Assembly: GCF_025791835.1 (NCBI RefSeq)
Contig: NZ_JAOXLP010000022.1
Coordinates: 1 to 54,058 of the forward strand
DNA: 54,058 nucleotides
Direction of reading: 5' to 3'
Source of the DNA: Roseomonas xinghualingensis
GTDB taxonomy: Bacteria > Pseudomonadota > Alphaproteobacteria > Acetobacterales > Acetobacteraceae
Every line of letters begins with the position of its first letter. Within the stretch, counting starts at the first letter, position 1. Positions 1 through 7,779 of this stretch are shown here, piece after piece. The position numbers and the translations under genes were made by a program. Under the pieces are notes generated by a model. That model did no database searches. It was not told where the DNA came from and saw nothing but the letters and a program-made list of their open reading frames with translations.

Positions 1-153
1 CTCCAGTGCTAGCACTGGTGCTGGCACTCGTGCTTGCCACCCATCGCGCCATCGCCACACCCTCCGCGACGGCATACCTCGCGGGATCAGCTGCGACGTT
101 CAAGAAGGGTGGTCACGCCGCGCTTACGCTAGTGGATGCCGGGCATCGCATGA

Positions 154-330
154 ATGCTTGGTGGCAGGGGCCTGAAAGCGACCATCGCCGCCGCGATTCT
201 GGCGGCGCTGCCGGCCATTCGCGGCAAGAACCTCGCCTGCTGGTGCAAGCCCGGCGCCCCTTGCCAAGCTGACGTGCTCCTCGAACTCGCCAGCCAGCGG
301 CCGCTGCGGGAGGTGGAAGTGCCTGATGGC
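154..330 (+). pseudogene. DUF4326-like phage protein, 3' remnant
   Basis: Frame 1 encodes a stretch with the motif RGKNLACWCKPGAPC followed by ADVLLELAS, which matches the C-terminal Cys/His-containing end of DUF4326 proteins as I remember them. These are small proteins of unknown function common in phages and mobile elements. The N-terminal part of the domain is missing: frame 1 carries stop codons at about 130-150, and no start gives the full fold. The normal stop is also absent, so the frame runs on into the next fragment. I read it as a decayed remnant. Its place beside tRNA-Glu supports a mobile origin. Confidence 0.55.
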
Positions 331-530
331 TCGGCCACCCTACTGGCCGCTGATGATGGACAAGGCCACGGCTGCCAGGCTTACCGGGTACACGAGCCGC
401 GACTTCCGGGCGCTGGTGAAGGCCCAGGTCTTTCCGCTGCCCAGGGTCTTCCCCCGGTCGAGCAAGCCCGCTGGCGCCGGTTCGAGCTGGAGGCGGTCAC
501 CGGCCGCCTCTATGGGCTGGACGCTCTAAC
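326..530 (+). pseudogene. AlpA/excisionase-like helix-turn-helix protein, frameshifted
   Basis: Frame 2 from the ATG at 326 gives a short helix-turn-helix-like segment (KATAARLTGYTSRDFRALV), then loses similarity near a run of five C at about 451-456. The expected continuation (ARWRRFELEAVTGRLYGLD) is in frame 1. One indel in the C run therefore splits a protein of about 65 residues that resembles the small AlpA-type DNA-binding proteins of prophages. Family assignment is by pattern only. It directly follows the DUF4326 fragment, as is common in phage-derived modules. Confidence 0.45.
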
Positions 531-745
531 CCCCTTTGCAACAGGACGAGGCGCCCGAGCGGCTGGTAGAGATCTTCAGGGGAATACTGTCGGAGGCCGA
601 GTCCACGGGGAACCGGACTAAGGCGCCTGGTGTGACCGGGAGGGCCGCCGCGAAGGCGAAGAAGGCACTGGCAACCGAAGTGTAAACTGACCACTGGAGC
701 CGCCGAGTAAGGCGGTTTGGTCGCATAACCCACTGAAAAGAAAGG

Positions 746-821
746 TGGCGTCCCGTACGGGATTCGAACCCGTGTTGCAGCCTTGAAAGGGCCGCGTCCT
801 AGGCCTCTAGACGAACGGGAC
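746..821 (-). tRNA. tRNA-Glu (TTC anticodon)
   Basis: The reverse complement folds into a complete 76-nt cloverleaf. The acceptor stem GTCCCGT pairs with ACGGGAC, followed by discriminator G and an encoded CCA (746-748). The T arm contains GGTTCGAATC, and the anticodon loop CTTTCAA places TTC at plus positions 785-787. The 3' end faces the phage-like fragments at 154-530, the usual side for integrase-mediated insertion. Confidence 0.96.
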
Positions 822-894
822 AGGCCGGACCCCGCCAGATCAGCGTGGGCGGCCGGTGACTACAACGCCTGACCGTCCACGTCCAGCCACCGTG

Positions 895-1551
895 TCACAA
901 CGAAAGGGGGGCTTCAGGCGGAACGAGGGGGCTGCGTGGCGAGGGCAGAGCCTCTGTTGAGGCCGGAGCGGGCTCTGCGGGCGGCAACTCGCTCCGAACC
1001 GGCGCCTCTGCGGGTGCCTGCGGCGCGTCCTGCTGCAGGTCGGCCCGGACCGGCGCCTGCATGACCGACGGCTGCTGCCCCGCAGGCGCGGGCACCTCCT
1101 GCACCGTGTAGTCCGGCACGATTCGCGCCTGGGCACCGGCAATCACCAGCACCTTCTGGCCGATCGGGAGCGGTGGCACGTCCCGCTGCGTGACGTTCAC
1201 CATCTCCCCATTCGCCTTTCGGACGATGTACTCGGTGCCCCGATTCTCACTCACGACCCGCTCGCTGGCGCTGCCGAACAGCCCGCCGATCAAGCCGCCG
1301 CCCACCCCGGCCAGAGCGGAGGTGAGGCTGCTGCCTGGCGTTGCCCCACCGACAATCCCCCCCGCAGCGGCACCCACTGCAGCGCCGGTTGCCCCATCCG
1401 CCGAGATGGCCACCTCACGCGCGCCGATGATCACGCCCTGCTGGACCTGGTTCACCTGCTGCACCGCGCGGGTGGCATAGGTATCGGCGGAATAGTCGCT
1501 GCCACAGCCGGCGAGCAGCAGCAGGGGGATCAGGAAACGGCTAGGCGGCAT
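895..1551 (-). CDS. Glycine-zipper outer-membrane lipoprotein (SlyB/Pcp-like)
   Basis: 218 residues. The N-terminus is a lipoprotein signal with lipobox LLAGC, so the mature protein should be lipidated and probably outer-membrane anchored. Residues about 50-95 are rich in Gly/Ala with GAAVGAAAGGIVGG spacing, the glycine-zipper 2TM pattern of SlyB/Pcp-type proteins. A short conserved segment (EYIVRKANGEMVNVTQ) follows, and the last 70 residues are a Pro/Ala/Gln-rich tail longer than usual for the family. The ATG at 1551 has GGAGACCCC just upstream. It is a single-gene unit between the tRNA and recJ. Exact role unknown; envelope integrity is the usual inference. Confidence 0.8.
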   Translation of the reverse strand: MPPSRFLIPLLLLAGCGSDYSADTYATRAVQQVNQVQQGVIIGAREVAISADGATGAAVGAAAGGIVGGATPGSSLTSALAGVGGGLIGGLFGSASERVVSENRGTEYIVRKANGEMVNVTQRDVPPLPIGQKVLVIAGAQARIVPDYTVQEVPAPAGQQPSVMQAPVRADLQQDAPQAPAEAPVRSELPPAEPAPASTEALPSPRSPLVPPEAPLSL

Positions 1552-1661
1552 GGGGTCTCCGCGATCTGTCCGGATAGACGGGGCAGAGAACCGGAAGGCC
1601 CATCCCTGTCATCAGCGGCGCGAGTTAGGACGAGCCACCGCCCAGGGCAACCCGCGGTGCC

Positions 1662-3461
1662 TCAGGCCGGCGCCGCGTCCTGCACATGCAGGCAGGTCGA
1701 GACATCGCCGTTCCAGCTCTCCGCCCGCAGCGTTCCGCAGAGATGCAGCGGCATTCCCCTCGCCCCGAGCAATAGTTCCGCCAGCGGCCCATCCTTCGCG
1801 CGAAAGCAGACAGCCTTGAGGCGCCCTCCTCCCTCCCCCTCGAGGAAGAGGCGGACGGTTGCACCCTCCTTGCCCACCCGGTCGGCGCGGGCGACCCGTG
1901 CCCGGCGAAGCGCGAAAACCGGCTCCTCATTGCCCGCGCCGAAGGGAGCCAGCCGACCGACCTGCTCCGCCAGCAGGGTATTGGCGGCCGCCACGGAGAG
2001 CGTTCCCTCCACCACCAGCGCCGCCGCATCCGGCAGTTCCGCGGCACTGGCCAGGCGCTCATTCAGGAAGGCCTGCAGCGCTTCCCGTTTCTCCGCGCGG
2101 AAGCCGAAGCCGGCGGCCATGGCATGGCCACCACCGGTCTCCAGCAACCCAGCCTGGCGGGCCGCGATGATGGCCGCACCCAGATCGATCCCCGGCACGG
2201 AACGGCCAGACCCCTTCGCGAAGCCGTCCGAGACGCCCGCCACCAGCGTCGGCCGGTTGAATTTCTCCTTCACCCGCCCGGCGACGATCCCGACGACACC
2301 GGGATGCCATCCTTCCCCGCAGATCAGCAGCACGGGATGGCCGGCGGCGACCGCCTGCTCGGCCATGCTCAGCGCGGTGCCCATCACCTCCGCCTCCACC
2401 TCCTGGCGGCGGCGGTTGGTGGTATCGAGCCGCTCCGCCATGGCCTGGGCCTCCAACGGATCGGCCTCCAGCAGCAGGCGCAGTGCCAGGTCGCTCTCCC
2501 CGATGCGCCCCGAGGCGTTGATGCGGGGCCCAAGGCCGAAGCCTAGGGAATGGGCGCTGGGTACATCCTTCACCCCCGCCACCTCCAGCAGCGCTGCGAT
2601 GCCAGGACGCCCGCGACGGGCCATCACGCGCAGCCCCTGCGACACCAGCGCCCTGTTCAGGCCGGTCAGCGGCATCACGTCGCAAACCGTCGCAATGGCG
2701 ACGAGGTCCAGATGATCCAGCAGTTGCGGTTCCGGGCGGCTTTCGAAGAAACCGCTGCGGCGAAGAGTTCGGTGCAGCGCCACGGCGGCCATGAAGCAGA
2801 CGGCCGCGGCGCAGAGGGTGCGAAGGCCCGATTCGCAGTCCAGCCGGTTGGGATTCACCGTTGCCAGGATCGCGGGTGGCGGCCCCTCGGCCTTGTGATG
2901 ATCCAGCACCACCACTTCGGCCTGCCCATGCGCCGCTTCCAGCGCTGCATGGGCCGAAATGCCGCAATCGACGCAGACGATCAGCGTCGCCCCCGCGTCG
3001 CAAAGTGCTGAAATGGCCGGCGCGTTGGGGCCGTAGCCCTCCTTGATCCGGTCCGGCACGTAATGGGTAGCCTGAACGCCGAGGTCGCGCAGCACCTGGG
3101 TCATCAGCGCCCCGGCACAGGCGCCGTCCGCATCGTAATCAGCGAAGATCGCCACGCGCTCCCCAGCGCGCACCGCCTGGGCCAGCCGCCCGGCGGCCAG
3201 ATCCATATCCCGCAGGCAGGAAGGGTCGGGCATCAGCGCCCGCAGCCGGGGTTCGAGGAAATCCGCCGCGCCATCCACCCCCACGCCGCGCGCGGCGAGG
3301 AGGCGGCCGACGAGTTCCGGCACCTCCAGCCGCTGCGCGATGGCGAGCCCCGTGCGCGCATCCGCCTCCCGCCACACCCAGCGGCGGCCGGTGGCACTGC
3401 GCGTCACGCCCAGCACCGCCTCCGGAGAGGGATCTGCGTCCAGGAGCCCGCTGCCGGCCAA
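1662..3461 (-). CDS. recJ: Single-stranded-DNA-specific exonuclease RecJ
   Basis: 599 residues, normal for RecJ, the 5'-3' single-strand exonuclease of recombination and mismatch repair. The DHH phosphoesterase core is intact: DYDADGA at about 108-114, the VDCGIS segment at about 163-168 and DHHK at about 186-189. The C-terminal half has the DHHA1 GGGHAMAAGF motif and an OB-fold-like tail. The first usable start is TTG at 3461, eight bases after the glpX stop, so it looks like the last gene of the alaC-hom-glpX-recJ run. The start codon is the weakest part of the call. Confidence 0.95.
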   Translation of the reverse strand: MAGSGLLDADPSPEAVLGVTRSATGRRWVWREADARTGLAIAQRLEVPELVGRLLAARGVGVDGAADFLEPRLRALMPDPSCLRDMDLAAGRLAQAVRAGERVAIFADYDADGACAGALMTQVLRDLGVQATHYVPDRIKEGYGPNAPAISALCDAGATLIVCVDCGISAHAALEAAHGQAEVVVLDHHKAEGPPPAILATVNPNRLDCESGLRTLCAAAVCFMAAVALHRTLRRSGFFESRPEPQLLDHLDLVAIATVCDVMPLTGLNRALVSQGLRVMARRGRPGIAALLEVAGVKDVPSAHSLGFGLGPRINASGRIGESDLALRLLLEADPLEAQAMAERLDTTNRRRQEVEAEVMGTALSMAEQAVAAGHPVLLICGEGWHPGVVGIVAGRVKEKFNRPTLVAGVSDGFAKGSGRSVPGIDLGAAIIAARQAGLLETGGGHAMAAGFGFRAEKREALQAFLNERLASAAELPDAAALVVEGTLSVAAANTLLAEQVGRLAPFGAGNEEPVFALRRARVARADRVGKEGATVRLFLEGEGGGRLKAVCFRAKDGPLAELLLGARGMPLHLCGTLRAESWNGDVSTCLHVQDAAPA

Positions 3462-3469
3462 GGCCCGCG

Positions 3470-4462
3470 TCAGCCCAGAAAGCTGTTGGGCTTGATGGCG
3501 AAGTTGTGGTGGCCCTCGATGTAGCGGACCGTGCCCGTCTTGCTGCGCATCACGATCGAATGCGTCACCGCGCCCGCCGCATGGCGGCGCACGCCGCGCA
3601 GCATGGCGCCGCTGGTCACGCCCGTGGCCGAGAACATCACGTCGCCCTTCGCCATATCCTCCACGTTGAAGACGCGGTCCGGATCGGCGATGCCCATGGA
3701 CTTCGCGCGCTCGCGCTGCTCGTCATTCTCGTAGATCAGCCGGCCCTGCATCTGGCCGCCGATGCAGCGCAACGCGGCGGCCGCCAGCACGCCCTCGGGC
3801 GCGCCACCCCAGCCGAGATACATGTCCACCCCGGCCTCGGGCTGCGAGCAGGCCACCACGCCCGCCACGTCGCCATCCGGGATCAGCATGATGCGCGCCC
3901 CGGCTTCGCGGCAGGCGCGGATGATGTCCTTGTGGCGGTCGCGGTCCAGGATGCAGACGACGAGATCCTCGATCTGCGACTTCTTCGCCTGGGCGAGATT
4001 CTTCAGGTTTTCCTTCGCGCTGGCATCGATGTTCACCACGCCCGCCGGCAGGCCCGGGCCCACCGCGATCTTGTCCATGTAGATGTCGGGGGCGTGCAGG
4101 AAGCCACCCTTCTCTGCCACGGCCACCGTCGCGATCGCGTTCGGCATGCCGCGGGCGCAGATGGAGGTGCCCTCCAGCGGGTCCACCGCGATGTCCATTG
4201 CCGGGCCGCCGGCGCCCACCTTCTCACCGATATAGAGCATCGGCGCCTCGTCCATCTCACCTTCGCCGATCACAACGGTGCCGGAGATGGCGACGCTGTC
4301 GAAGGCGCGACGCATGGCGTCCACGGCGGCGCCATCGGCACTGTTCTTGTCGCCACGTCCGATCCAGCGCGAAGCCGAGAGCGCCGCCGCCTCGGTCACC
4401 CGCACCAGTTCCAGGGCCAGGTTGCGATCGCTCTGCAGGGGCTCGTTGGGATTGATGCTCAT
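3470..4462 (-). CDS. glpX: Class II fructose-1,6-bisphosphatase GlpX
   Basis: 330 residues, full length for GlpX, which hydrolyses fructose 1,6-bisphosphate in gluconeogenesis. Visible family signatures are RWIGRGDKNSADGAAVDAMR near the N-terminus, VVIGEGEMDEAPMLYIGE, and the metal-binding DPLEGTS. Its ATG overlaps the hom stop by four bases (ATGA at 4459-4462), so translation is probably coupled. The alaC-hom-glpX-recJ order is one I recall from other alphaproteobacteria. In organisms of this type GlpX can also act on sedoheptulose bisphosphate; the sequence alone cannot decide that. Confidence 0.95.
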   Translation of the reverse strand: MSINPNEPLQSDRNLALELVRVTEAAALSASRWIGRGDKNSADGAAVDAMRRAFDSVAISGTVVIGEGEMDEAPMLYIGEKVGAGGPAMDIAVDPLEGTSICARGMPNAIATVAVAEKGGFLHAPDIYMDKIAVGPGLPAGVVNIDASAKENLKNLAQAKKSQIEDLVVCILDRDRHKDIIRACREAGARIMLIPDGDVAGVVACSQPEAGVDMYLGWGGAPEGVLAAAALRCIGGQMQGRLIYENDEQRERAKSMGIADPDRVFNVEDMAKGDVMFSATGVTSGAMLRGVRRHAAGAVTHSIVMRSKTGTVRYIEGHHNFAIKPNSFLG

Positions 4463-5745
4463 GGGTTCTCGATCCGGATGAGGGCGGGGGATTCAAGTAC
4501 GGCGTCGAGCGCCGAGATACGCGCGATCGCCTCGCGCATGGCGGACTCCCGCGCGTCATGGGTGGTGAGCACGACGGGCACCGCCTCGCCGGGCGCGCGG
4601 CCACGCTGCAGCATCGATTCCAGGCTGATCCCGGCATCCCGCAGCACGCCGGTCACATCGGCGATGACGCCCGGGCGGTCCACGACCATCAGGCGCAGGT
4701 AATAGGCGCCGGTATGGCGCTCCATGCCGATGGAAGGCAGGGCGGAGAAGGATTCGGCCCCCCAGACCGGGGTGTGCCGCCCGCGCGCGATATCCACCAG
4801 GTCCGAGACGACCGCGCTGGCCGTCGGCCCGGCACCGGCGCCGCGCCCCACCAGCACCACGCGGCCCACATGGTCGCCCTCGGCCACCACAGCGTTGTAC
4901 ACGCCATCGACGGTGGCGATGGGGTGGGAGACGGACACCATGCAGGGATGCACCCGTGTCTCCACGCCGCCATTGTGGCAGCTGGCGATGCCGAGCAGCT
5001 TGATGCGGTAGCCGAGTTCCTCCGCCAGCTTGATGTCCAGCGCGGAGACGGCGCGGATGCCCTCCACATGCACAGCCCCGAAATCCACCGGGCGCCCGAA
5101 GGCGAGCGCGGCCAGGATCGCGAGCTTATGCGCCGCGTCGATGCCATCCACGTCGAAGGTGGGGTCGGCCTCGGCATAGCCGAGCTTCTGCGCTTCGCTC
5201 AGCGCCTCCGCGAACTCCCGGCCACGCTCGCGCATCTGCGTCAGGATGTAGTTGCAGGTGCCGTTCAGGATGCCGGTGACGCGGGTGATGCGGTTGCCCG
5301 CCAGCCCCTCGCGGATCGCCTTGATGACGGGAATGCCGCCAGCCACCGCCGCCTCGAAGGCCAGCGGCACGTCGGCCTTCGCCGCCAATTCGGCCAGCTC
5401 CGCGCCATGCACGGCGAGCAGCGCCTTGTTGGCGGTCACCACTGGCTTGCCGGCGGCCAGCGCCGCCTGGATCAGCGCGCGGGCCGGCCCCTCGCTGCCG
5501 CCGATGGTCTCCACCACCACATCGACCGCCGGGTCATTCGCCAGCGCGACGGGATCGTCATACCAGCGCAGCCCTTCCAGGCTGATGCCGCGGTCGCGCG
5601 TGCGATCGCGCGAGGAAACCGCCGTGACGGCGATGCGGCGCCCGGCACGAGCCGCCACGATCTCCGCATTGTCCCTGAGCAGGGTAAGCACACCCGCCCC
5701 CACCGTGCCGAGGCCGGCAACCGCTACCGCAAGTGGACGAGTCAT
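4459..5745 (-). CDS. hom: Homoserine dehydrogenase
   Basis: 428 residues. It reduces aspartate semialdehyde to homoserine, the branch to threonine and methionine. The N-terminal NAD(P)-binding motif is GLGTVGAGVL (about residues 11-20). The catalytic domain follows, with NGTCNYIL at about 185 and the EADPTFDVDG(I)DAAHKL block. The C-terminus from about 350 (RLMVVDRPGVIADVTGVL) is an ACT regulatory domain, suggesting threonine feedback. It overlaps alaC upstream and glpX downstream by four bases each (ATGA), so the three genes form one tightly coupled unit. Confidence 0.96.
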   Translation of the reverse strand: MTRPLAVAVAGLGTVGAGVLTLLRDNAEIVAARAGRRIAVTAVSSRDRTRDRGISLEGLRWYDDPVALANDPAVDVVVETIGGSEGPARALIQAALAAGKPVVTANKALLAVHGAELAELAAKADVPLAFEAAVAGGIPVIKAIREGLAGNRITRVTGILNGTCNYILTQMRERGREFAEALSEAQKLGYAEADPTFDVDGIDAAHKLAILAALAFGRPVDFGAVHVEGIRAVSALDIKLAEELGYRIKLLGIASCHNGGVETRVHPCMVSVSHPIATVDGVYNAVVAEGDHVGRVVLVGRGAGAGPTASAVVSDLVDIARGRHTPVWGAESFSALPSIGMERHTGAYYLRLMVVDRPGVIADVTGVLRDAGISLESMLQRGRAPGEAVPVVLTTHDARESAMREAIARISALDAVLESPALIRIENP

Positions 5746-6971
5746 GCGCGGTGGGAATCCTCTTTAGCCAGGTCTTCGATGGAGGGGGCGGCATTGTCGC
5801 CCTGAAGGAAATTCTTGATACCGCGCAGCGCCTGCCGGATGCGGTGGTTGTTCTCCACCAGCGCGATGCGGACATGGTCGTCACCGTGCTCGCCGAAGCC
5901 GACGCCCGGCGCCACCGCCACCTTGGCGCGGGCCAGCAGCAGCTTGGAGAACTCGACGCTGCCGAGATGGCGGAAGCGCTCCGGGATCGGCGCCCACATG
6001 AACATGGAAGCCTCGGGCGAAGGCACGTCCCAGCCCGCCTGCTTCAGGCCCTTCACCAGCAGGTCGCGGCGGTCCTTGTAGAGCGCGCGCATCTCCGCGA
6101 TGCAATCCTGCGGCCCGTTCAGCGCGGCGGTGGCCGCCACCTGGATCGGCGTGAAGGCGCCGTAGTCGAGATAGGACTTCACCCGCGTCAGCGCCGCGAT
6201 CAGGCGTGGATTGCCCGCCGCGAAGCCCATGCGCCAGCCCGGCATGTTGTAGGTCTTGGACATGGAGGTGAACTCCACCGCCACGTCCTTGGCCCCTTCC
6301 ACCTCCAGCACGGAAGGCGGCGGGGTGTCGCCGTAATACAGCTCCGCATAGGCGAGGTCGGAGAGGATGAAGAGCTCGTGGCGGCGGCAGAAGGCCACCA
6401 GCTCGCGATAGAACTCGATGCTCGCCACCAGCGCCGTCGGGTTTGACGGGAAGTTGACGATCACCGCCGTCGGCTTGGGCACGGAATGCCGCACCGCGCG
6501 GTCGATTGCGCGCAGCATCTCGTCATCCGGCGTGTAGGGGATGGAGCGCACGGAGGCGCCTGCGATCAGGAAGCCGAACTGGTGGATGGGATAGGAGGGG
6601 TTCGGCACCAGGATGGTGTCGCCCGGCGAGGCAATGGCCTGCGCCAGGTTCGCCAGCCCTTCCTTGGAGCCGAGGGTGGCGATCACCTCCGTCTCCGGGT
6701 CCAGCTTCACCCCGAAGCGGCGCGCGTAATAGGCGGCATGAGCGCGCCGCAGCCCGGGAATGCCCTTGGAGGAGGAGTAGCGGTGGGTGCGCGGATCCTG
6801 CACAGCCTCCACCAGCTTCGCCACGATATGCGGCGGCGTGGGGCTGTCTGGATTGCCCATGCCCAGGTCCACCACATCCTCTGCGGCTGCGCGTGCCTTT
6901 GCCTTGGCGGCGTTAACCTCCGCGAAGACATAGGGCGGCAGGCGTCGGATTCGGTGGAACTCTTCTGTCAT
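5742..6971 (-). CDS. alaC: Class I/II PLP aminotransferase, AlaC-like
   Basis: 409 residues, fold type I aminotransferase. DLGMGNPDSPTPPHIV opens the protein. The nucleotide-binding block is NFPSNPTA, and the PLP lysine lies in SMSKTYNMPGWRMGF (about residue 240). The combination PDSPTP plus SKTYNMPGWR is typical of AlaC (glutamate-pyruvate transaminase) and the related LL-diaminopimelate aminotransferases. AlaC is favoured because the gene leads the hom-glpX operon, an arrangement I recall for alphaproteobacterial AlaC-like genes. Substrate is therefore inferred. The ATG at 6971 has only a weak Shine-Dalgarno sequence. Confidence 0.88.
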   Translation of the reverse strand: MTEEFHRIRRLPPYVFAEVNAAKAKARAAAEDVVDLGMGNPDSPTPPHIVAKLVEAVQDPRTHRYSSSKGIPGLRRAHAAYYARRFGVKLDPETEVIATLGSKEGLANLAQAIASPGDTILVPNPSYPIHQFGFLIAGASVRSIPYTPDDEMLRAIDRAVRHSVPKPTAVIVNFPSNPTALVASIEFYRELVAFCRRHELFILSDLAYAELYYGDTPPPSVLEVEGAKDVAVEFTSMSKTYNMPGWRMGFAAGNPRLIAALTRVKSYLDYGAFTPIQVAATAALNGPQDCIAEMRALYKDRRDLLVKGLKQAGWDVPSPEASMFMWAPIPERFRHLGSVEFSKLLLARAKVAVAPGVGFGEHGDDHVRIALVENNHRIRQALRGIKNFLQGDNAAPSIEDLAKEDSHRA

Positions 6972-7040
6972 GATGCGGTGCTCGGTGTTTCTTCGCTCAG
7001 GGAAGCATAAGGCAGGATAGCACGGGGAGGATGGCAGCGG

Positions 7041-7646
7041 TCAGAGGCCACGGGGGGCGATGGGTGGGAAGCTGGGTGGCGCCGCGAGATCGGGTGGCGG
7101 CGGCGCGCTCAACTCGGCCGGTGGCGGTTCCGGTGCGGATTCCTCGATCTGCGGCGGCTCCATGCCTGGCACGAGCAGCGTGGCGGGTCCCTGGCCGATT
7201 GGCGGCGCCGCAGCCAGGCGTGGCGGCGCGGGCGGGGCGGCCGGCACCGAGGCCAGGCCCTCCGTCGCGGGGCGCTCCGGCAACGGCGTGCCAGGCACCC
7301 CTGGGTTGGCGGCGGCGGCACGGTTGGCCTCCAGCGCGGAGGTCAGCTCCGCCCGGGCGCTGGCCGGCCCGCGCGAGGGGCGCTGCGGCACGCTGGCAAG
7401 GTTCGGGCTGGGTTCGGACATGCCGGGTGGCAATGGCCTCCCCTCCAGCGCCTCGCCTGATATCTGGCGGTAGAATTCCCAGGGACTCTCGCCCGGGGAG
7501 CCGACGCAGGCGCCCAGCGCCAGCGGCGCCGCGAGCGCAAGGAGCCGCCCGGCCGCCCCCAGGCGCGCTTGTCTCGCCCCATGACGGTCCCTAGCTTTCC
7601 CGCACCGGATGGTTTCCGGCCGGAACGGCATGGCCTGCTTGCGCAT
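7041..7646 (-). CDS. Proline/alanine-rich putative lipoprotein
   Basis: 201 residues from the ATG at 7646, which has GAGAGGA about eight bases upstream. The ORF extends further 5', but that extension is only the antisense of phaC. The N-terminus is basic, followed by a hydrophobic stretch and lipobox LALGAC (Cys at residue 47), an unusually long n-region for a lipoprotein signal. The first 40 mature residues (SPWEFYRQISGEALEGR) look folded; the rest is low-complexity Pro/Ala/Ser. I recall no named family. It is transcribed divergently from phaC across 133 bases. Confidence 0.7.
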   Translation of the reverse strand: MRKQAMPFRPETIRCGKARDRHGARQARLGAAGRLLALAAPLALGACVGSPGESPWEFYRQISGEALEGRPLPPGMSEPSPNLASVPQRPSRGPASARAELTSALEANRAAAANPGVPGTPLPERPATEGLASVPAAPPAPPRLAAAPPIGQGPATLLVPGMEPPQIEESAPEPPPAELSAPPPPDLAAPPSFPPIAPRGL

Positions 7647-7779
7647 CGCACGCTCCTCTCCACCGGGGGTTTGCCGCAGAATGGCGACCGGCGGAAGCCA
7701 CTGAACCAGAACCCGGGAATGCGGAAGCCCGGAACCCGGCCTGCCAGCCGCCGGGAGCGAATACAGGGAGAGGACGCTG

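Noticed and set aside
3506..5805. Two long plus-strand frames (about 400 codons each) opposite glpX and hom
   Set aside because: Both sit entirely on the complement of conserved enzymes and carry no recognisable motif.
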